38,900 bases of DNA from Deltaproteobacteria bacterium (GCA_016210005.1 JACQVA010000225.1:1-38900); one strand, 5' to 3'. Numbered from the stretch's first letter, positions 24,549 through 33,182 are shown. The notes: generated from the sequence alone by a model not told the origin. Numbers and translations are program-made.

Positions 24549-26972
24549 CTAGGCCTTGCTGATGGCCACGCGCGCATCGTACCAAGCGGCGCCGCCGGCG
24601 AGGCTGACCTGCGCGGTTCGGACGAGCGGGTTGACATTCTCGCCGCGCCCGGCGGCCCAGCGGCCGTACGCGGTGTGCCCGTACTCGAAGGGGACATTGA
24701 CCGTGCCCCGGTGCGTCCCGTCGTGGAGCACGGCCTTGACGCGCACCTGGCCGGACGGAGCGCGCAGCCACACCTCGTCATCGTCATGCACGCCGAGCGC
24801 GTGTGCGTCATCGGGGTGGATCTCGACCCACGGTTCCCAACTGCGGTCGAACTGAACGCCGAAGGCTTCCTGCAGATGAGGCTGATTAGCTCCCCGCCCT
24901 TCCGCGTGGGTCATGGTCTTGTACGAAGCAACTATGAACGGGAACTCGGACTCGCTTTGGGCCGAACGGATCGGCTCGTAGTGCGGCAGGCACGCCTCGT
25001 CCCATCGGCCTGACGCCGCCAGCCCAACCAGGACCGCGGCCTCAGGGTCCTGTTCGCGCCCGGCGGCGGCGAGCGCGCGCAGCCGCTCGTCGAGGCGGGT
25101 GGAGTAGAACTCGTACTTGCCGGACGGCGTCGCCAGCACCCGATGCCATTCGCCGAAGGAGTAGGGTTGATCCCACCAGCCACCGTTGGTCAGGAGCTGT
25201 TTCCAAAACTCCTCGAAGTCATCGGTGCGGATCGACCCTCGTTTGCTCTCTTGCGCCCCGCGGACCAACTGCTTGATCATCTCCAGCTCGCTCCCGGGGA
25301 ACGAGCGTCCGACCGTCCCGCCGATGGCCCGCGCGATCTCGATCAGCGCCTCGCCGGTGCTGCGCGTGTCGTGCAGCGGCGCGACAACCGGCTGCCGGAT
25401 GCTGAACAGCGGGAAGCCGACGCTGGGAGAGATCACGTCGAGCTGCCAGCGCTCCAGGTAGGTGTGATCCGGCAGGACGAAGTCAGCCATTGCCGTCGAC
25501 TCGTCCATGAAAGGCGAGAAGCTCACCAGCAGCGGGACCCTTTCGAGGGCGGCGCGCAGGCGATCGGGTGCCGGCGCTGAGAACAGGGGGTTGGTGTAGT
25601 AGAAGAAGACGGCCTTGAGGCGGTACGGCTGGCCCCATTCCAGTCGCTCGGCGAGCGTGGACAACTGACTGTCGGCGAAGGGGGGGGCATCGCCGCCGTC
25701 GAGATCAAATCGCGGGCGAGCGCGTCCGAGGCGCGCCACGCCGTCCAGCTCGGGATCGGGCCAGCTCGCGAACGGAGGTTGCCGCTGGACGAGGACACCG
25801 CCCGCAACGTCGATGCTGCCGACGAGCGCGTTGAGTGCATGGATCGCCAGCACGTTGTACACCCCGTTGGTGTGGGCGGCCGCGCCGCGACCGACGATTG
25901 CAACGCCGGGCTGGTGCGCAGCGAACTCGTGCGCCAGGCGCTCGATGGTTTCCGCCGCGATGCCGGTAGTCTCGGCCACGCTCGCCGGGGAGTAGTTCGA
26001 CAACACGAGGTCCTCGAAGCCCATGTGCGAGCGGCCGGCCGAATCCGTCCAGCTATCGAAACCGAGGGTGTGGTTGCGGATGAACTTCTTGTGGACGAGT
26101 CCGTCGCGGATGAGGACGTGCGCCAGGCCGAGCGCGAGCGCGCCGTCGGTGCCGGGCCGGACCTGTACCCACTCATCGGCGCGGGCCGCTGACACACCGT
26201 AGCGCGGGTCGATCTGGACGATCTTGGTCCGCTGGCCGGGAACTCCCTGTCGCATGTGGCCGTGGATGCGCAGCATCATGGCCGTCGGCCGGAACGACTC
26301 GATGAAGCCGGCCCCGAAGACCAATACATATTTCGTGCGCTCCCAATCGTAGGCCAGCCGGTCGCGGATGCCCTGCGCCAGGAAGGCGGCGACCTTGTCA
26401 CCGGTGGTGCAGAGCGACTCGTGATCGATGTCGTTGGGCGAGCCATAGGCCGTCAGGAACCGGCGGACGAGGTCGCGCATGTGGCCGCGGTACCGCCCAC
26501 CCAACACCGCGAGCGTGTGCGACTCGCCGTTCGCCCTGAGCGCGGCGAGTTGCCGAGCGACGTGGGCGATGGCCTCGTCCCACGAGATCCGCTTCCAGTT
26601 CCCCGCACCGCGCGCACCGACGCGCTGCAGCGGGCCCTCGATGCGATCCGGGTCGTACAGCACCTGGAGCCCGTTCAGGCCCTTCGGGCACAGCCCGCCC
26701 TGGTTCGTCGGGTAGTCGGGGTTCCCCTTGATGCGAACCGCTCTGCCCTCGACCACCCGGACGATGATGCCGCAGCCGCCCTCGCACTGCATGCAGGTGC
26801 TCTTGATCAGGCGCTCCTCACCTTGCGCCCAGCCCTCGGTGCCAGGAACGGGCGGCTTGTCCACCGAGTACTCTTCGGGGTAGCCACGCTCCAGGACCTT
26901 GCATCCGCTGGCGACCTGGCCCGCGACGCTCACGCCGGCGATCTGGAGGAATCCGCGACGGCTGACCTTCAT
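24549..26972 (-). CDS. Tat-exported molybdopterin oxidoreductase (PsrA/PhsA-like)
   Basis: 807 residues. The start MKVSRRGFLQIAG is a twin-arginine signal, and C24 after ASG gives a possible lipoprotein anchor. A [4Fe-4S] motif (C60, C63, C67, C95) precedes the molybdopterin domains. GSPNDIDHESLC places C188 where PsrA/PhsA-type enzymes have the Cys that binds Mo, so an active cofactor is likely. Further family segments: IDPRYGVSAARADEWVQVRP, FFYYTNPLF and a C-terminal dinucleotide-binding domain. Candidate substrates are sulfur compounds, arsenate or a quinone-linked role as in Qrc; sequence alone does not decide. The ATG at 26972 is chosen because the Tat signal begins there. It follows the pentaheme gene by 13 bases. 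Confidence 0.9.
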   Translation of the reverse strand: MKVSRRGFLQIAGVSVAGQVASGCKVLERGYPEEYSVDKPPVPGTEGWAQGEERLIKSTCMQCEGGCGIIVRVVEGRAVRIKGNPDYPTNQGGLCPKGLNGLQVLYDPDRIEGPLQRVGARGAGNWKRISWDEAIAHVARQLAALRANGESHTLAVLGGRYRGHMRDLVRRFLTAYGSPNDIDHESLCTTGDKVAAFLAQGIRDRLAYDWERTKYVLVFGAGFIESFRPTAMMLRIHGHMRQGVPGQRTKIVQIDPRYGVSAARADEWVQVRPGTDGALALGLAHVLIRDGLVHKKFIRNHTLGFDSWTDSAGRSHMGFEDLVLSNYSPASVAETTGIAAETIERLAHEFAAHQPGVAIVGRGAAAHTNGVYNVLAIHALNALVGSIDVAGGVLVQRQPPFASWPDPELDGVARLGRARPRFDLDGGDAPPFADSQLSTLAERLEWGQPYRLKAVFFYYTNPLFSAPAPDRLRAALERVPLLVSFSPFMDESTAMADFVLPDHTYLERWQLDVISPSVGFPLFSIRQPVVAPLHDTRSTGEALIEIARAIGGTVGRSFPGSELEMIKQLVRGAQESKRGSIRTDDFEEFWKQLLTNGGWWDQPYSFGEWHRVLATPSGKYEFYSTRLDERLRALAAAGREQDPEAAVLVGLAASGRWDEACLPHYEPIRSAQSESEFPFIVASYKTMTHAEGRGANQPHLQEAFGVQFDRSWEPWVEIHPDDAHALGVHDDDEVWLRAPSGQVRVKAVLHDGTHRGTVNVPFEYGHTAYGRWAAGRGENVNPLVRTAQVSLAGGAAWYDARVAISKA

Positions 26973-26985
26973 TGCATCTGCTCGC

Positions 26986-27480
26986 CTACCGGTGGCACCA
27001 GGCGCAGTCGTTCTCCACGCCCTGCTGCTCATGGCAGTCCACGCAGTTATCCATCGTCAACGTCCGCGCGACCGGCTCGGTGGGGGGCCGCTCACTATCG
27101 CCGATGTTGCCGTGGCAGGTCGTACAGGGGAGGCCCGCAATCGCCGCGTGCCGGCGATGGGAGTAATAGACGTGGTGCGGCAAGGTATAGAGCCGCACCC
27201 ACGGGATTTCGGTGCCCGCTTCGGCGTGCCGCCGTATCGTTTCGATGTAGGGTTTTGCCGCCGGGTTCTCGGCGATGTCGCCCACATGGCAGGCCATGCA
27301 CAGCTCCACCCGAGGGATTCCGGCAAAGGGCTTTTCGAAGACGTACTGGTGGCAGCCGTCACAGGTGAGCCCGTTTGCCGTGTGGATGCGGTGGTTAAAC
27401 GGGATCGGCTGGGTGACCTGCGCCTCGGAGGCGCGGCCACCCAACACCAACGCGGCGACCACCAGTGAGAGACCGCGCAT
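26986..27480 (-). CDS. Pentaheme cytochrome c (ActA/QrcA-like)
   Basis: 164 residues with a signal peptide (about 1-21) and five CXXCH motifs: CDGCH, CMACH, CTTCH, CVDCH and CAWCH, plus spare histidines for axial ligation (NHRIHT, LPHHVYYSHRRH). The segment EIPWVRLYTLPHHVYYSH is typical of the multiheme subunits of Qrc and Alternative Complex III. Its order before Mo, Fe-S and NrfD genes is that of qrcABCD. The ATG at 27480 overlaps the stop of the monoheme gene (TGATG); a GTG one codon earlier is the alternative. Confidence 0.92.
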   Translation of the reverse strand: MRGLSLVVAALVLGGRASEAQVTQPIPFNHRIHTANGLTCDGCHQYVFEKPFAGIPRVELCMACHVGDIAENPAAKPYIETIRRHAEAGTEIPWVRLYTLPHHVYYSHRRHAAIAGLPCTTCHGNIGDSERPPTEPVARTLTMDNCVDCHEQQGVENDCAWCHR

Positions 27481-27842
27481 CACTTGGGGGGGAGTCCTTT
27501 GGCGTATTCGACGATGCCCTTGATCTGATCGTCGGTCAGCTTGCTGCCGTACCCCGGCATCGTGGGGGATTTTCCGACCGCCTTGCCGCCCTCCTTGATG
27601 ATTTTGGCGATATCCGCATCGGCCATCCCCTTGAAGACCACAGCGAAATCCGCTGGCGCTGGCTTCAATATCTTACTGGCCGGTCCGTCACCCTTGCCGC
27701 TCGGCCCGTGGCAGGAGTTGCAGTTCTTCTCGTAGAGCTGCTTGGCATCTTGGGCGTGGGCAGTGGGCGCTGCTGAACTCACAAGCCACAAGCCCGCCGC
27801 CGCGACGGCTGCGCTTCTGATGAATCCGCTCGTCCTCGTCAT
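27480..27842 (-). CDS. Monoheme class I cytochrome c
   Basis: 120 residues. Signal peptide to about residue 31 (ending AAPTAHAQ), then one heme motif CNSCH in LYEKNCNSCHGPSGKGDG and a C-terminal Met ligand candidate in SPTMPGYGSKLTDDQIKGIV. This is a small soluble periplasmic cytochrome of the kind found with ActE or cytochrome oxidases. GAGGAGG lies nine bases before the ATG at 27842. It overlaps the pentaheme gene. Confidence 0.92.
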   Translation of the reverse strand: MTRTSGFIRSAAVAAAGLWLVSSAAPTAHAQDAKQLYEKNCNSCHGPSGKGDGPASKILKPAPADFAVVFKGMADADIAKIIKEGGKAVGKSPTMPGYGSKLTDDQIKGIVEYAKGLPPK

Positions 27843-27938
27843 TGCTCTTGTCCTCCTCTGCATCCCGTTGGACTCGTCAACGTGTTACCTTCCGTCCCAT
27901 CGGCGCTCTCGCCGTGCCTTCGCGGTGTGCAATCCGCA

Positions 27939-28439
27939 CTACCCGCCGGGTTCTCGCGCCGCAGCCAGCGAGTCGCTGACGACCCGCTGCAGCTCCCGCG
28001 CCCAAAGCGCTTGCATTTGGAGCAACCGCCGCCCGACCACTTCGCCGATGTGCCGCATGACGACGCACCCGATGCGGGGCTCCTCTTCAAAGACCCGCAG
28101 CAGATCATGGCGCACAAACGCCGCCAGCTCCGAGGTCTCCGCCGCTCGCGCGGAGAGCGTAAAGCGGTGCGGCTTGACGAGAGCGGACCAGCCGAGGGCG
28201 CTCCCTGCTGTTTTCGACTCGACCGGCACGTCGCGCACCACGCCGCCAAATGACAAGGGGAAGGTGAGTTCGATGCGCCCGCTCAGCACCACATAGAGCC
28301 GATCGGCGTGGTCGCCGAGCAGGAACAGGCACTCGCCCTTGTGACATTGCTGGGGTCGGGCAACCGCAAGCAGCCGGGCCGCCTCGGTGTCGTGCAGCTC
28401 CCCGAAGATCGCCGCCTTGCACAGAGCCTCGATATCCAC
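27939..28439 (-). CDS. Cyclic-nucleotide-binding-fold protein without DNA-binding domain
   Basis: 166 residues from a GTG with GAGAGG upstream. Residues 1 to 120 match the Crp/Fnr sensor fold (AAIFGELHDTEAARLLAVA, LFLLGDHADRLYVVLSGRIEL, SALGWSALVKPHRFTLSARA) and 120 to 160 form the long dimerisation helix. The protein ends where the helix-turn-helix of Crp/Fnr would begin, so it should not bind DNA on its own. Only three cysteines are present (C7, C32, C37 region and one near 128) and no clear Fnr cluster pattern. Second gene of the operon; probable ligand-responsive regulator of the complex, by inference. Confidence 0.75.
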   Translation of the reverse strand: MDIEALCKAAIFGELHDTEAARLLAVARPQQCHKGECLFLLGDHADRLYVVLSGRIELTFPLSFGGVVRDVPVESKTAGSALGWSALVKPHRFTLSARAAETSELAAFVRHDLLRVFEEEPRIGCVVMRHIGEVVGRRLLQMQALWARELQRVVSDSLAAAREPGG

Positions 28440-28465
28440 GAACGACCTCTCGCCGGGCGCCGCAG

Positions 28466-28792
28466 CTAGTGCGTCGTGAGTCTGCGGCCCGATTCGCGAT
28501 AGAGGCTCTCCATTGACGGCTGCAACACGAACTCGTCAGCGAGGACTTGCTCCGCGTTGACGTATTGTTGCAGTTGCCAGAGGAGCGCCTCATCCACCCG
28601 CCCGGCCGCGGGGGCTGCCGGTTGGGTGACCACGAAGAACCGCCTAATGCGTGCGGCGTCGGCGCGGACCTTTTGCGCCTCCCGCGCTCTTTCCGTGATT
28701 TCGTCCTCAATGCTGCGCGCGCCCAGGAAAACGGCGAGCAGTATCCCGCCAAACGCGAACGTGAACAGCACGCCGATCAGAATGCCCAGCAT
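28466..28792 (-). CDS. Small single-span membrane protein, unknown
   Basis: 108 residues: one membrane helix (about 1-23, rich in Gly, Leu and Phe), then a charged coiled helix (SIEDEITERAREAQKVRADAARIRRFF) and a hydrophilic tail (EALLWQLQQYVNAEQVLADEF). No family recognised. The ATG at 28792 is favoured because GGAGGT lies seven bases before it; a GTG at 28801 overlaps that site. It is the first gene of the cytochrome operon, about 17 bases after the predicted sigma-54 start point. Confidence 0.65.
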   Translation of the reverse strand: MLGILIGVLFTFAFGGILLAVFLGARSIEDEITERAREAQKVRADAARIRRFFVVTQPAAPAAGRVDEALLWQLQQYVNAEQVLADEFVLQPSMESLYRESGRRLTTH

Positions 28793-28818
28793 CGCAGTCA
28801 CCTCCGTAAGCGAGACAG

Positions 28819-28834
28819 TGCAGACTCGGTGCCA
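28819..28834 (-). promoter_or_regulatory. Sigma-54 (-24/-12) promoter for the cytochrome operon
   Basis: On the minus strand the bases read TGGCACCGAGTCTGCA, against the consensus TGGCACG-N4-TTGCA. The invariant GG and GC are exactly ten bases apart. Transcription would start near 28809, just before the GGAGGT and ATG of the first operon gene. Confidence 0.65.
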
Positions 28835-28896
28835 TTCCCGAGTGCGGCGGGGTCAAACGGTACGCGAGCCGTGGCCAGGACCAGTGCGACCGGACA

Positions 28897-28936
28897 ACCT
28901 GACAAATTGAGTGGGCTCACCTGACAGAAAGTCAGG
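28897..28936. promoter_or_regulatory. Palindrome CCTGAC-N5-GTCAGG plus half-site: candidate activator-binding site
   Basis: CCTGACAGAAAGTCAGG (28920-28936) is a perfect 6-5-6 dyad. ACCTGACA also occurs at 28897-28904, exactly 22 bases (two helical turns) before its second copy at 28919. The dyad is 86 bases from the minus-strand -24 element and 95 from the plus-strand one, within the usual range for NtrC-type enhancers. Confidence 0.55.
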
Positions 28937-29030
28937 CAGCGCCGCGAAGATCGTGAGGAGATCTCGCGACAAAGGGAGTAATCATCACGCCAAGAGTCGG
29001 CGAGCTGTCGGTGGGGCGCCCCGTGGTGCG

Positions 29031-29045
29031 TGGCAAGACGATTGC
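29031..29045 (+). promoter_or_regulatory. Sigma-54 (-24/-12) promoter for the decaheme cytochrome
   Basis: TGGCAAGACGATTGC matches TGGCACG-N4-TTGCA at nearly every conserved base, with GG and GC ten bases apart. Transcription would start near 29057, giving about 53 bases of leader before the ATG at 29110. Confidence 0.7.
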
Positions 29046-29109
29046 TGGTTCGGACAGCAGGGCCGAAGGCTGTGCACCTGCGAAGCGATCGGAGGAAAGG
29101 GGATCTGCG

Positions 29110-31680
29110 ATGAAAAGGTACTGCTCGACGAGCGGCAGATTGTTTGTGGCAGCTGGTGTGGTGCTATTCGTACTCACTCTCGCTGGCTGCAGTGGCGACG
29201 ACGGAAACCCGGGAGCAACCGGGCCGACTGGTAACCAAGGTCCGCAGGGGCCGAGCGGTCCCCAAGGCGATACGGGCGCCACCGGGCCACAAGGTCCGAC
29301 GGGACCAGCCGGGCCGAGCGGTCCGCAAGGAGACACTGGCGCCACCGGCCCGCAAGGCGACACGGGCGCCACCGGGCCAACGGGCCCGACGGGGCCGAGC
29401 GGCCCGCAAGGGGACACTGGCGCCACCGGCCCGCAGGGCGACACGGGCGCTACCGGGCCAGCAGGCCCTACGGGTCCGACAGGGCCGCAAGGGGATACTG
29501 GGGCCACCGGCCCTCAGGGCGACACGGGCGACACGGGGCCGACAGGACCGAGCGGGCCGACAGGACCGGGAGGAGAGGATCTGACCCGTACCATCAACGA
29601 AGCCTGTACGGTCTGCCACGGCGAGGGCCGCTTGGTGGACGTAGCGACCATGCATCCTGGGCTTGCGGCGGCCGGGACCGTCACGGCCACTATCGCTAGC
29701 GCCGCCTTCTCCGAGACCGGGGACAGCGCGGTGGTGACCTTTACCTTCGAGGCAAGAGATGGTGGGGGCAACCCGGTAGACGTAGACCTCACGACTGCCG
29801 CAGGCAGCAATCTCGCCTACCTGAGGTTCACCATCGCCAGGCTGGTGCCGGCCCAGGCGGGATCCGGGGATGCCGACTCGTGGTTCTTCTACGGCCCCAG
29901 AAGTCACCGGACCGCAAGCCAGTTGGAAGAAATCGCCGAAGGCACCTACCGCTTCACCTTCTTGGAGAGCACCGTGCTTGAGCCCGCATCGGCTGGCTAC
30001 ACCCACCGGGTGGGGATCGAGATTTACCCGCCTGGACTGCCGGCGGCGAACCCCACGTTCGACTTTCTGCCGAACGGGAACCCAATCACCGTCACGCGCG
30101 ATATCGTAACGACCGCTGCCTGCAACGGCTGTCACGGACGGTTAGGTAGCCCCCTAGGGACGGCCAGTTTCCATGGTGGTCGTCGTGTCGAGACCAAGCT
30201 CTGCGTGCTCTGTCACAACCCCAACAATGACTTGGCAGGCCTTGGGCCGATCGATTTTACTCGCTTGATTCACGGGATCCACACCAGCCAGGACCTGCAT
30301 ATCATTGAGAGCGGCACGAATATCGGCGATTTCACCGAGGTGACCTATCCTCAGGACATCCGCAACTGCGCCAAATGCCACGCGGGGCCGGATGGCGACC
30401 ACTGGAATACGCGGCCGACGATCGCAGCGTGCGGTTCCTGCCACGACGACGTCGACTTCACCACCGGCGCCAACCACACTGGCGGCCCACAGGCTAACAA
30501 CACGCTCTGTACAGTGTGCCACCAGCCAACGGGGGGACTTGCCCCGATCGTCACCGCCCACTTGACCGAAAACTCCACGCCCAACAACCCCGACGTCCCT
30601 GCCGGCCTGGCCAACTTCGAGTACGTGATCGAGGAGGTCACGGTAGACGCGAGCAACCAAGCGGTCGTCACCTTCCACATCAACAAAGACGGCGCACCGC
30701 TGGATCTGTCCACCTACCCCCCAGCGGGCTTCAGTGGCGGGCCGAGCTTCTTGGTCGCTTACGCCCTGCCTCAGGACGGAATCAGCGCCCCGGCCGACTA
30801 CAACAACCGCGGCCGCAGCGCGGGGCAGCCGGCCAGCGTCTCCCTCGCGAGCCTGGCCGCCAGCCTGACGGGCACGCCCGCCAGCTACACCGCCATCCTG
30901 ACCGCTGCGCCTTTCCCGGCCGGTGCCACGATGCGGGCGGTCGCCCTCCAGAGCTACTTCACGCAGTTACTGGGCGACCCGAATAGTACCGCGGACGATG
31001 TCGGCCGCCACACTTACTCTGTCGTCAAGGCCGTAACCGGCGACACTGTACGGCGCGAAGTAGTCGACATCCCCAAGTGCCTGGGCTGCCACGAGATCCT
31101 CGAATTACACGGTGGCGCGCGGGTCAACAACGTCCAGGTCTGCGTGATCTGCCACAACCCGAATCTGAGCAGCAGCGGTCGTACCGTGGATCCCGCCCTG
31201 GCACCGCAGGCGACCAAGGATGCTCTCACGGCCGCCGGCTACGATGGCAACAATCCATTGACCTGGCCGGAAGCCACCATGCACTTCAAGAACCTGGTCC
31301 ACGGCATCCACTCAGCCGGCGTGCGGAACTTCCCGTACGAGTTCGTCCGCAACCGGCTCAACGGTATCTACTACAACTGGAGCGAGGTGACGTTCCCGGG
31401 GATCTTGAGCAACTGCGAGACCTGCCACAAGCCGGGTACCTACGATGCTGATCTGCCCGTAGGCGTGCTGGTCAGCACTGATATCACCACGGACGGCGTC
31501 AACGCCACACGCGCGGCCGTCATTGCGGCCCGCGACAACGTGCCGAACAACACCGACCTGATCAACAGCCCGATCGCCGGGACCTGCTACATGTGCCACG
31601 ATAGCAACCCCGCCGCGTTCCACTTCGGGCATAATGGCGGCGTCATCGACGTGGAGCGCGCCGGCGCGCTCGGGGAGTAG
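29110..31680 (+). CDS. Collagen-like / OmcA-MtrC-type decaheme outer-membrane lipoprotein
   Basis: 856 residues. A lipoprotein signal ends LAGC (C27) with Ser at +2, predicting the outer membrane. Residues 29 to about 154 are roughly 42 unbroken Gly-X-Y triplets ([15 protein letters not shown] types), a collagen-like triple-helix sequence. The rest is an OmcA/MtrC-family region with ten CXXCH motifs: CTVCH (166-170), CNGCH, CVLCH, CAKCH, CGSCH, CTVCH, CLGCH, CVICH, CETCH and CYMCH, in two five-heme halves with beta-rich domains between. [10 protein letters not shown] and [10 protein letters not shown] are family hallmarks. Such proteins move electrons to minerals or other cells. The ATG at 29110 is chosen because the signal peptide starts there and GGAGGAAAGGGG precedes it. 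No partner porin lies nearby. Confidence 0.92.
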   Translation: MKRYCSTSGRLFVAAGVVLFVLTLAGCSGDDGNPGATGPTGNQGPQGPSGPQGDTGATGPQGPTGPAGPSGPQGDTGATGPQGDTGATGPTGPTGPSGPQGDTGATGPQGDTGATGPAGPTGPTGPQGDTGATGPQGDTGDTGPTGPSGPTGPGGEDLTRTINEACTVCHGEGRLVDVATMHPGLAAAGTVTATIASAAFSETGDSAVVTFTFEARDGGGNPVDVDLTTAAGSNLAYLRFTIARLVPAQAGSGDADSWFFYGPRSHRTASQLEEIAEGTYRFTFLESTVLEPASAGYTHRVGIEIYPPGLPAANPTFDFLPNGNPITVTRDIVTTAACNGCHGRLGSPLGTASFHGGRRVETKLCVLCHNPNNDLAGLGPIDFTRLIHGIHTSQDLHIIESGTNIGDFTEVTYPQDIRNCAKCHAGPDGDHWNTRPTIAACGSCHDDVDFTTGANHTGGPQANNTLCTVCHQPTGGLAPIVTAHLTENSTPNNPDVPAGLANFEYVIEEVTVDASNQAVVTFHINKDGAPLDLSTYPPAGFSGGPSFLVAYALPQDGISAPADYNNRGRSAGQPASVSLASLAASLTGTPASYTAILTAAPFPAGATMRAVALQSYFTQLLGDPNSTADDVGRHTYSVVKAVTGDTVRREVVDIPKCLGCHEILELHGGARVNNVQVCVICHNPNLSSSGRTVDPALAPQATKDALTAAGYDGNNPLTWPEATMHFKNLVHGIHSAGVRNFPYEFVRNRLNGIYYNWSEVTFPGILSNCETCHKPGTYDADLPVGVLVSTDITTDGVNATRAAVIAARDNVPNNTDLINSPIAGTCYMCHDSNPAAFHFGHNGGVIDVERAGALGE
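29194..29571 (+). repeat. Tandem coding repeats of the collagen-like domain
   Basis: A 9-base periodicity (Gly-X-Y codons) with longer, near-identical blocks: the segment encoding [20 protein letters not shown] occurs repeatedly, for example starting near 29323 and 29401. The number of blocks may vary between strains through slippage, and short-read assembly could collapse copies. Confidence 0.85.
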
Positions 31681-31705
31681 CAAGAGAAGCGCGAGCAGCA
31701 AAGCG

Positions 31706-31759
31706 CGGCGTGGGGGCACGCCGTCTCCAAGAAGATAAGATGCGCGATCTTCTGGAGAC
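31706..31759. terminator. Two hairpins between convergent genes
   Basis: First hairpin CGGCGTG-GGGG-CACGCCG at 31706-31723. Second: GTCTCCAAGAAGAT (31723-31736) pairs with ATCTTCTGGAGAC (31747-31759) with one bulged A and a ten-base loop. No U-tract is evident, but position between two convergent stops makes a bidirectional terminator likely. Confidence 0.55.
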
Positions 31760-31790
31760 CAGCTGCCCTCAGCCGGCTCCTTTCAGAAAG

Positions 31791-33182
31791 TCAGGAGGCC
31801 GTGCCGCCGCCGGCTCCGCCGGCCGGCCCGGCTGGTCGCGCGTATCTTCGCAGCAGGCGGTACAAGGTCCGCTCGCTGATGTGTAGAATCCGTGAGGCCT
31901 GGGCGCGGTTCCCTCCCACGCGCTCCATCACCGACAGCACGTGGCGCCGCTGCACGTCGCGTAGCGAAAGCGTCTCGCCGGCGCGAGGGGTGCTGTCGGT
32001 GCCGCCGAGCGTGATGGCTGCCGGCAGGTCTTCCGGCTCGATCACGTCCCGGTCGGTGAGCACCATGGATTGCTGCACGGCGTGGATGAGTTCCCGCACA
32101 TTGCCCGGCCAGCGGTAGCGGCGCAGGGCTTCGATTGTGGCCGGGGCGAAGCGCTGCGACCGGGAGAAGCGCAGGTTGAACTCGTGGGTGAAGTGCTCGA
32201 CCAGCGCGCCGATGTCGTCCCGGCGCTCGCGCAGCGGGGGGACCTCGACAGTGAGGAGCGCCAAGCGGAAGTACAGGTCCTCGCGGAAGTGCCCGCGCGC
32301 GATTGCGCCATTGAGGTCGCGGTTGGTGGCGGAGATCACCCGGACGTCTACCACGATCTCCTTCGTACCGCCGAGACGCCGGAAGCGGCCCGTCTCGAGG
32401 ACCCGCAGGAGCTTTGCCTGCACTTCCGGGCTCATTTCCCCGACCTCGTCGAGAAAAATCGTCCCGGTGTTTCCCACCTCAAAGAGGCCGTGCTTCAAGC
32501 GATCGGAGCTCGTGAACGCGCCCTTCTCGTGTCCGAAGAGCTCGGACTGAAGCAGTTGCTCGTGGAGGGCGGCGCAATCGACGACGACGAACGGGCGTTC
32601 CCGCCGCCGGCTCAGCGCGTGCAGTGACCGCGCCACCATCTCCTTGCCGACGCCGGTCTCGCCGAGGATCAGGGTCGTCGAGTCAGTAGGCGCGACGCGG
32701 GCGATGGTCTGGCGCACCTTCTCCAGCGCCGGGCTCTTCCCGATGAATTCGAGGCCGACGTCAACGGCCGAGTAGCCATCCTCCAGCACCCGCTGGCGCT
32801 CGACCAAGCGGAGGTGCTCGTAGGCCTTCTGAATGGCCATGTCCATGCGGTCGAGCGGGCAGGGCTTCTCGAGGTAATCGTACGCCCCCAGGCGCACGGC
32901 TTGGATGGCCGTGTCGATCGTCCCGTGGCCGGTGAGCATCAGGACCCCGGCGGGCACGTCGTTGGTGCGAAGCCGCTTGAGGACTTCGATCCCGTCCATG
33001 TCGGGCAGCCGCAGGTCGAGCACGATCACGTCGGCTTCGCCCGCCTGTGCGAGCGCGGCCGCGCCGGAGGCCACGGAGCTGACCGCATAGCCCCGCCGCG
33101 CCAGTTCGCTCGACATGATGCCGCGGAACTCGTCATCGTCGTCGACGAGCAAGACGCGGGCGGCCTTGCGATTGCCGCTCAT
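31791..33182 (-). CDS. NtrC-family sigma-54-dependent response regulator with altered GAFTGA loop
   Basis: 463 residues. Receiver (about 8-122; D14-D17 acidic run, phospho-acceptor D56, K106), AAA+ domain (145-385: Walker A GETGVGKE at 174-181, Walker [11 protein letters not shown], arginine-finger region [16 protein letters not shown]) and a C-terminal Fis-type helix-turn-helix ([25 protein letters not shown], 423-447). The sigma-54 contact loop reads GAFTSS (221-226) instead of GAFTGA; the essential Thr is kept. Its ATG overlaps the kinase stop (ATGA), so the pair is co-translated. The tail is Gly/Pro/Ala rich. It is the obvious candidate to act at the sigma-54 promoters near 28830 and 29040. 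Confidence 0.93.
   Translation of the reverse strand: MSGNRKAARVLLVDDDDEFRGIMSSELARRGYAVSSVASGAAALAQAGEADVIVLDLRLPDMDGIEVLKRLRTNDVPAGVLMLTGHGTIDTAIQAVRLGAYDYLEKPCPLDRMDMAIQKAYEHLRLVERQRVLEDGYSAVDVGLEFIGKSPALEKVRQTIARVAPTDSTTLILGETGVGKEMVARSLHALSRRRERPFVVVDCAALHEQLLQSELFGHEKGAFTSSDRLKHGLFEVGNTGTIFLDEVGEMSPEVQAKLLRVLETGRFRRLGGTKEIVVDVRVISATNRDLNGAIARGHFREDLYFRLALLTVEVPPLRERRDDIGALVEHFTHEFNLRFSRSQRFAPATIEALRRYRWPGNVRELIHAVQQSMVLTDRDVIEPEDLPAAITLGGTDSTPRAGETLSLRDVQRRHVLSVMERVGGNRAQASRILHISERTLYRLLRRYARPAGPAGGAGGGTAS

Larger units (their letters stand above)
28793..29109. promoter_or_regulatory. Divergent control region between the cytochrome operon and the decaheme gene
   Basis: 317 bases without a gene. 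It contains a sigma-54 promoter match on each strand (28819-28834 minus, 29031-29045 plus), a palindrome at 28920-28936 between them and an extra half-site at 28897. The layout is that of a shared enhancer serving two divergent sigma-54 promoters. Confidence 0.65.

Noticed and set aside
29194-29571. Regular short repeats that might be a CRISPR or minisatellite array
   Set aside because: The period is nine bases, there are no spacers, and the repeats encode uninterrupted Gly-X-Y triplets in the decaheme gene.
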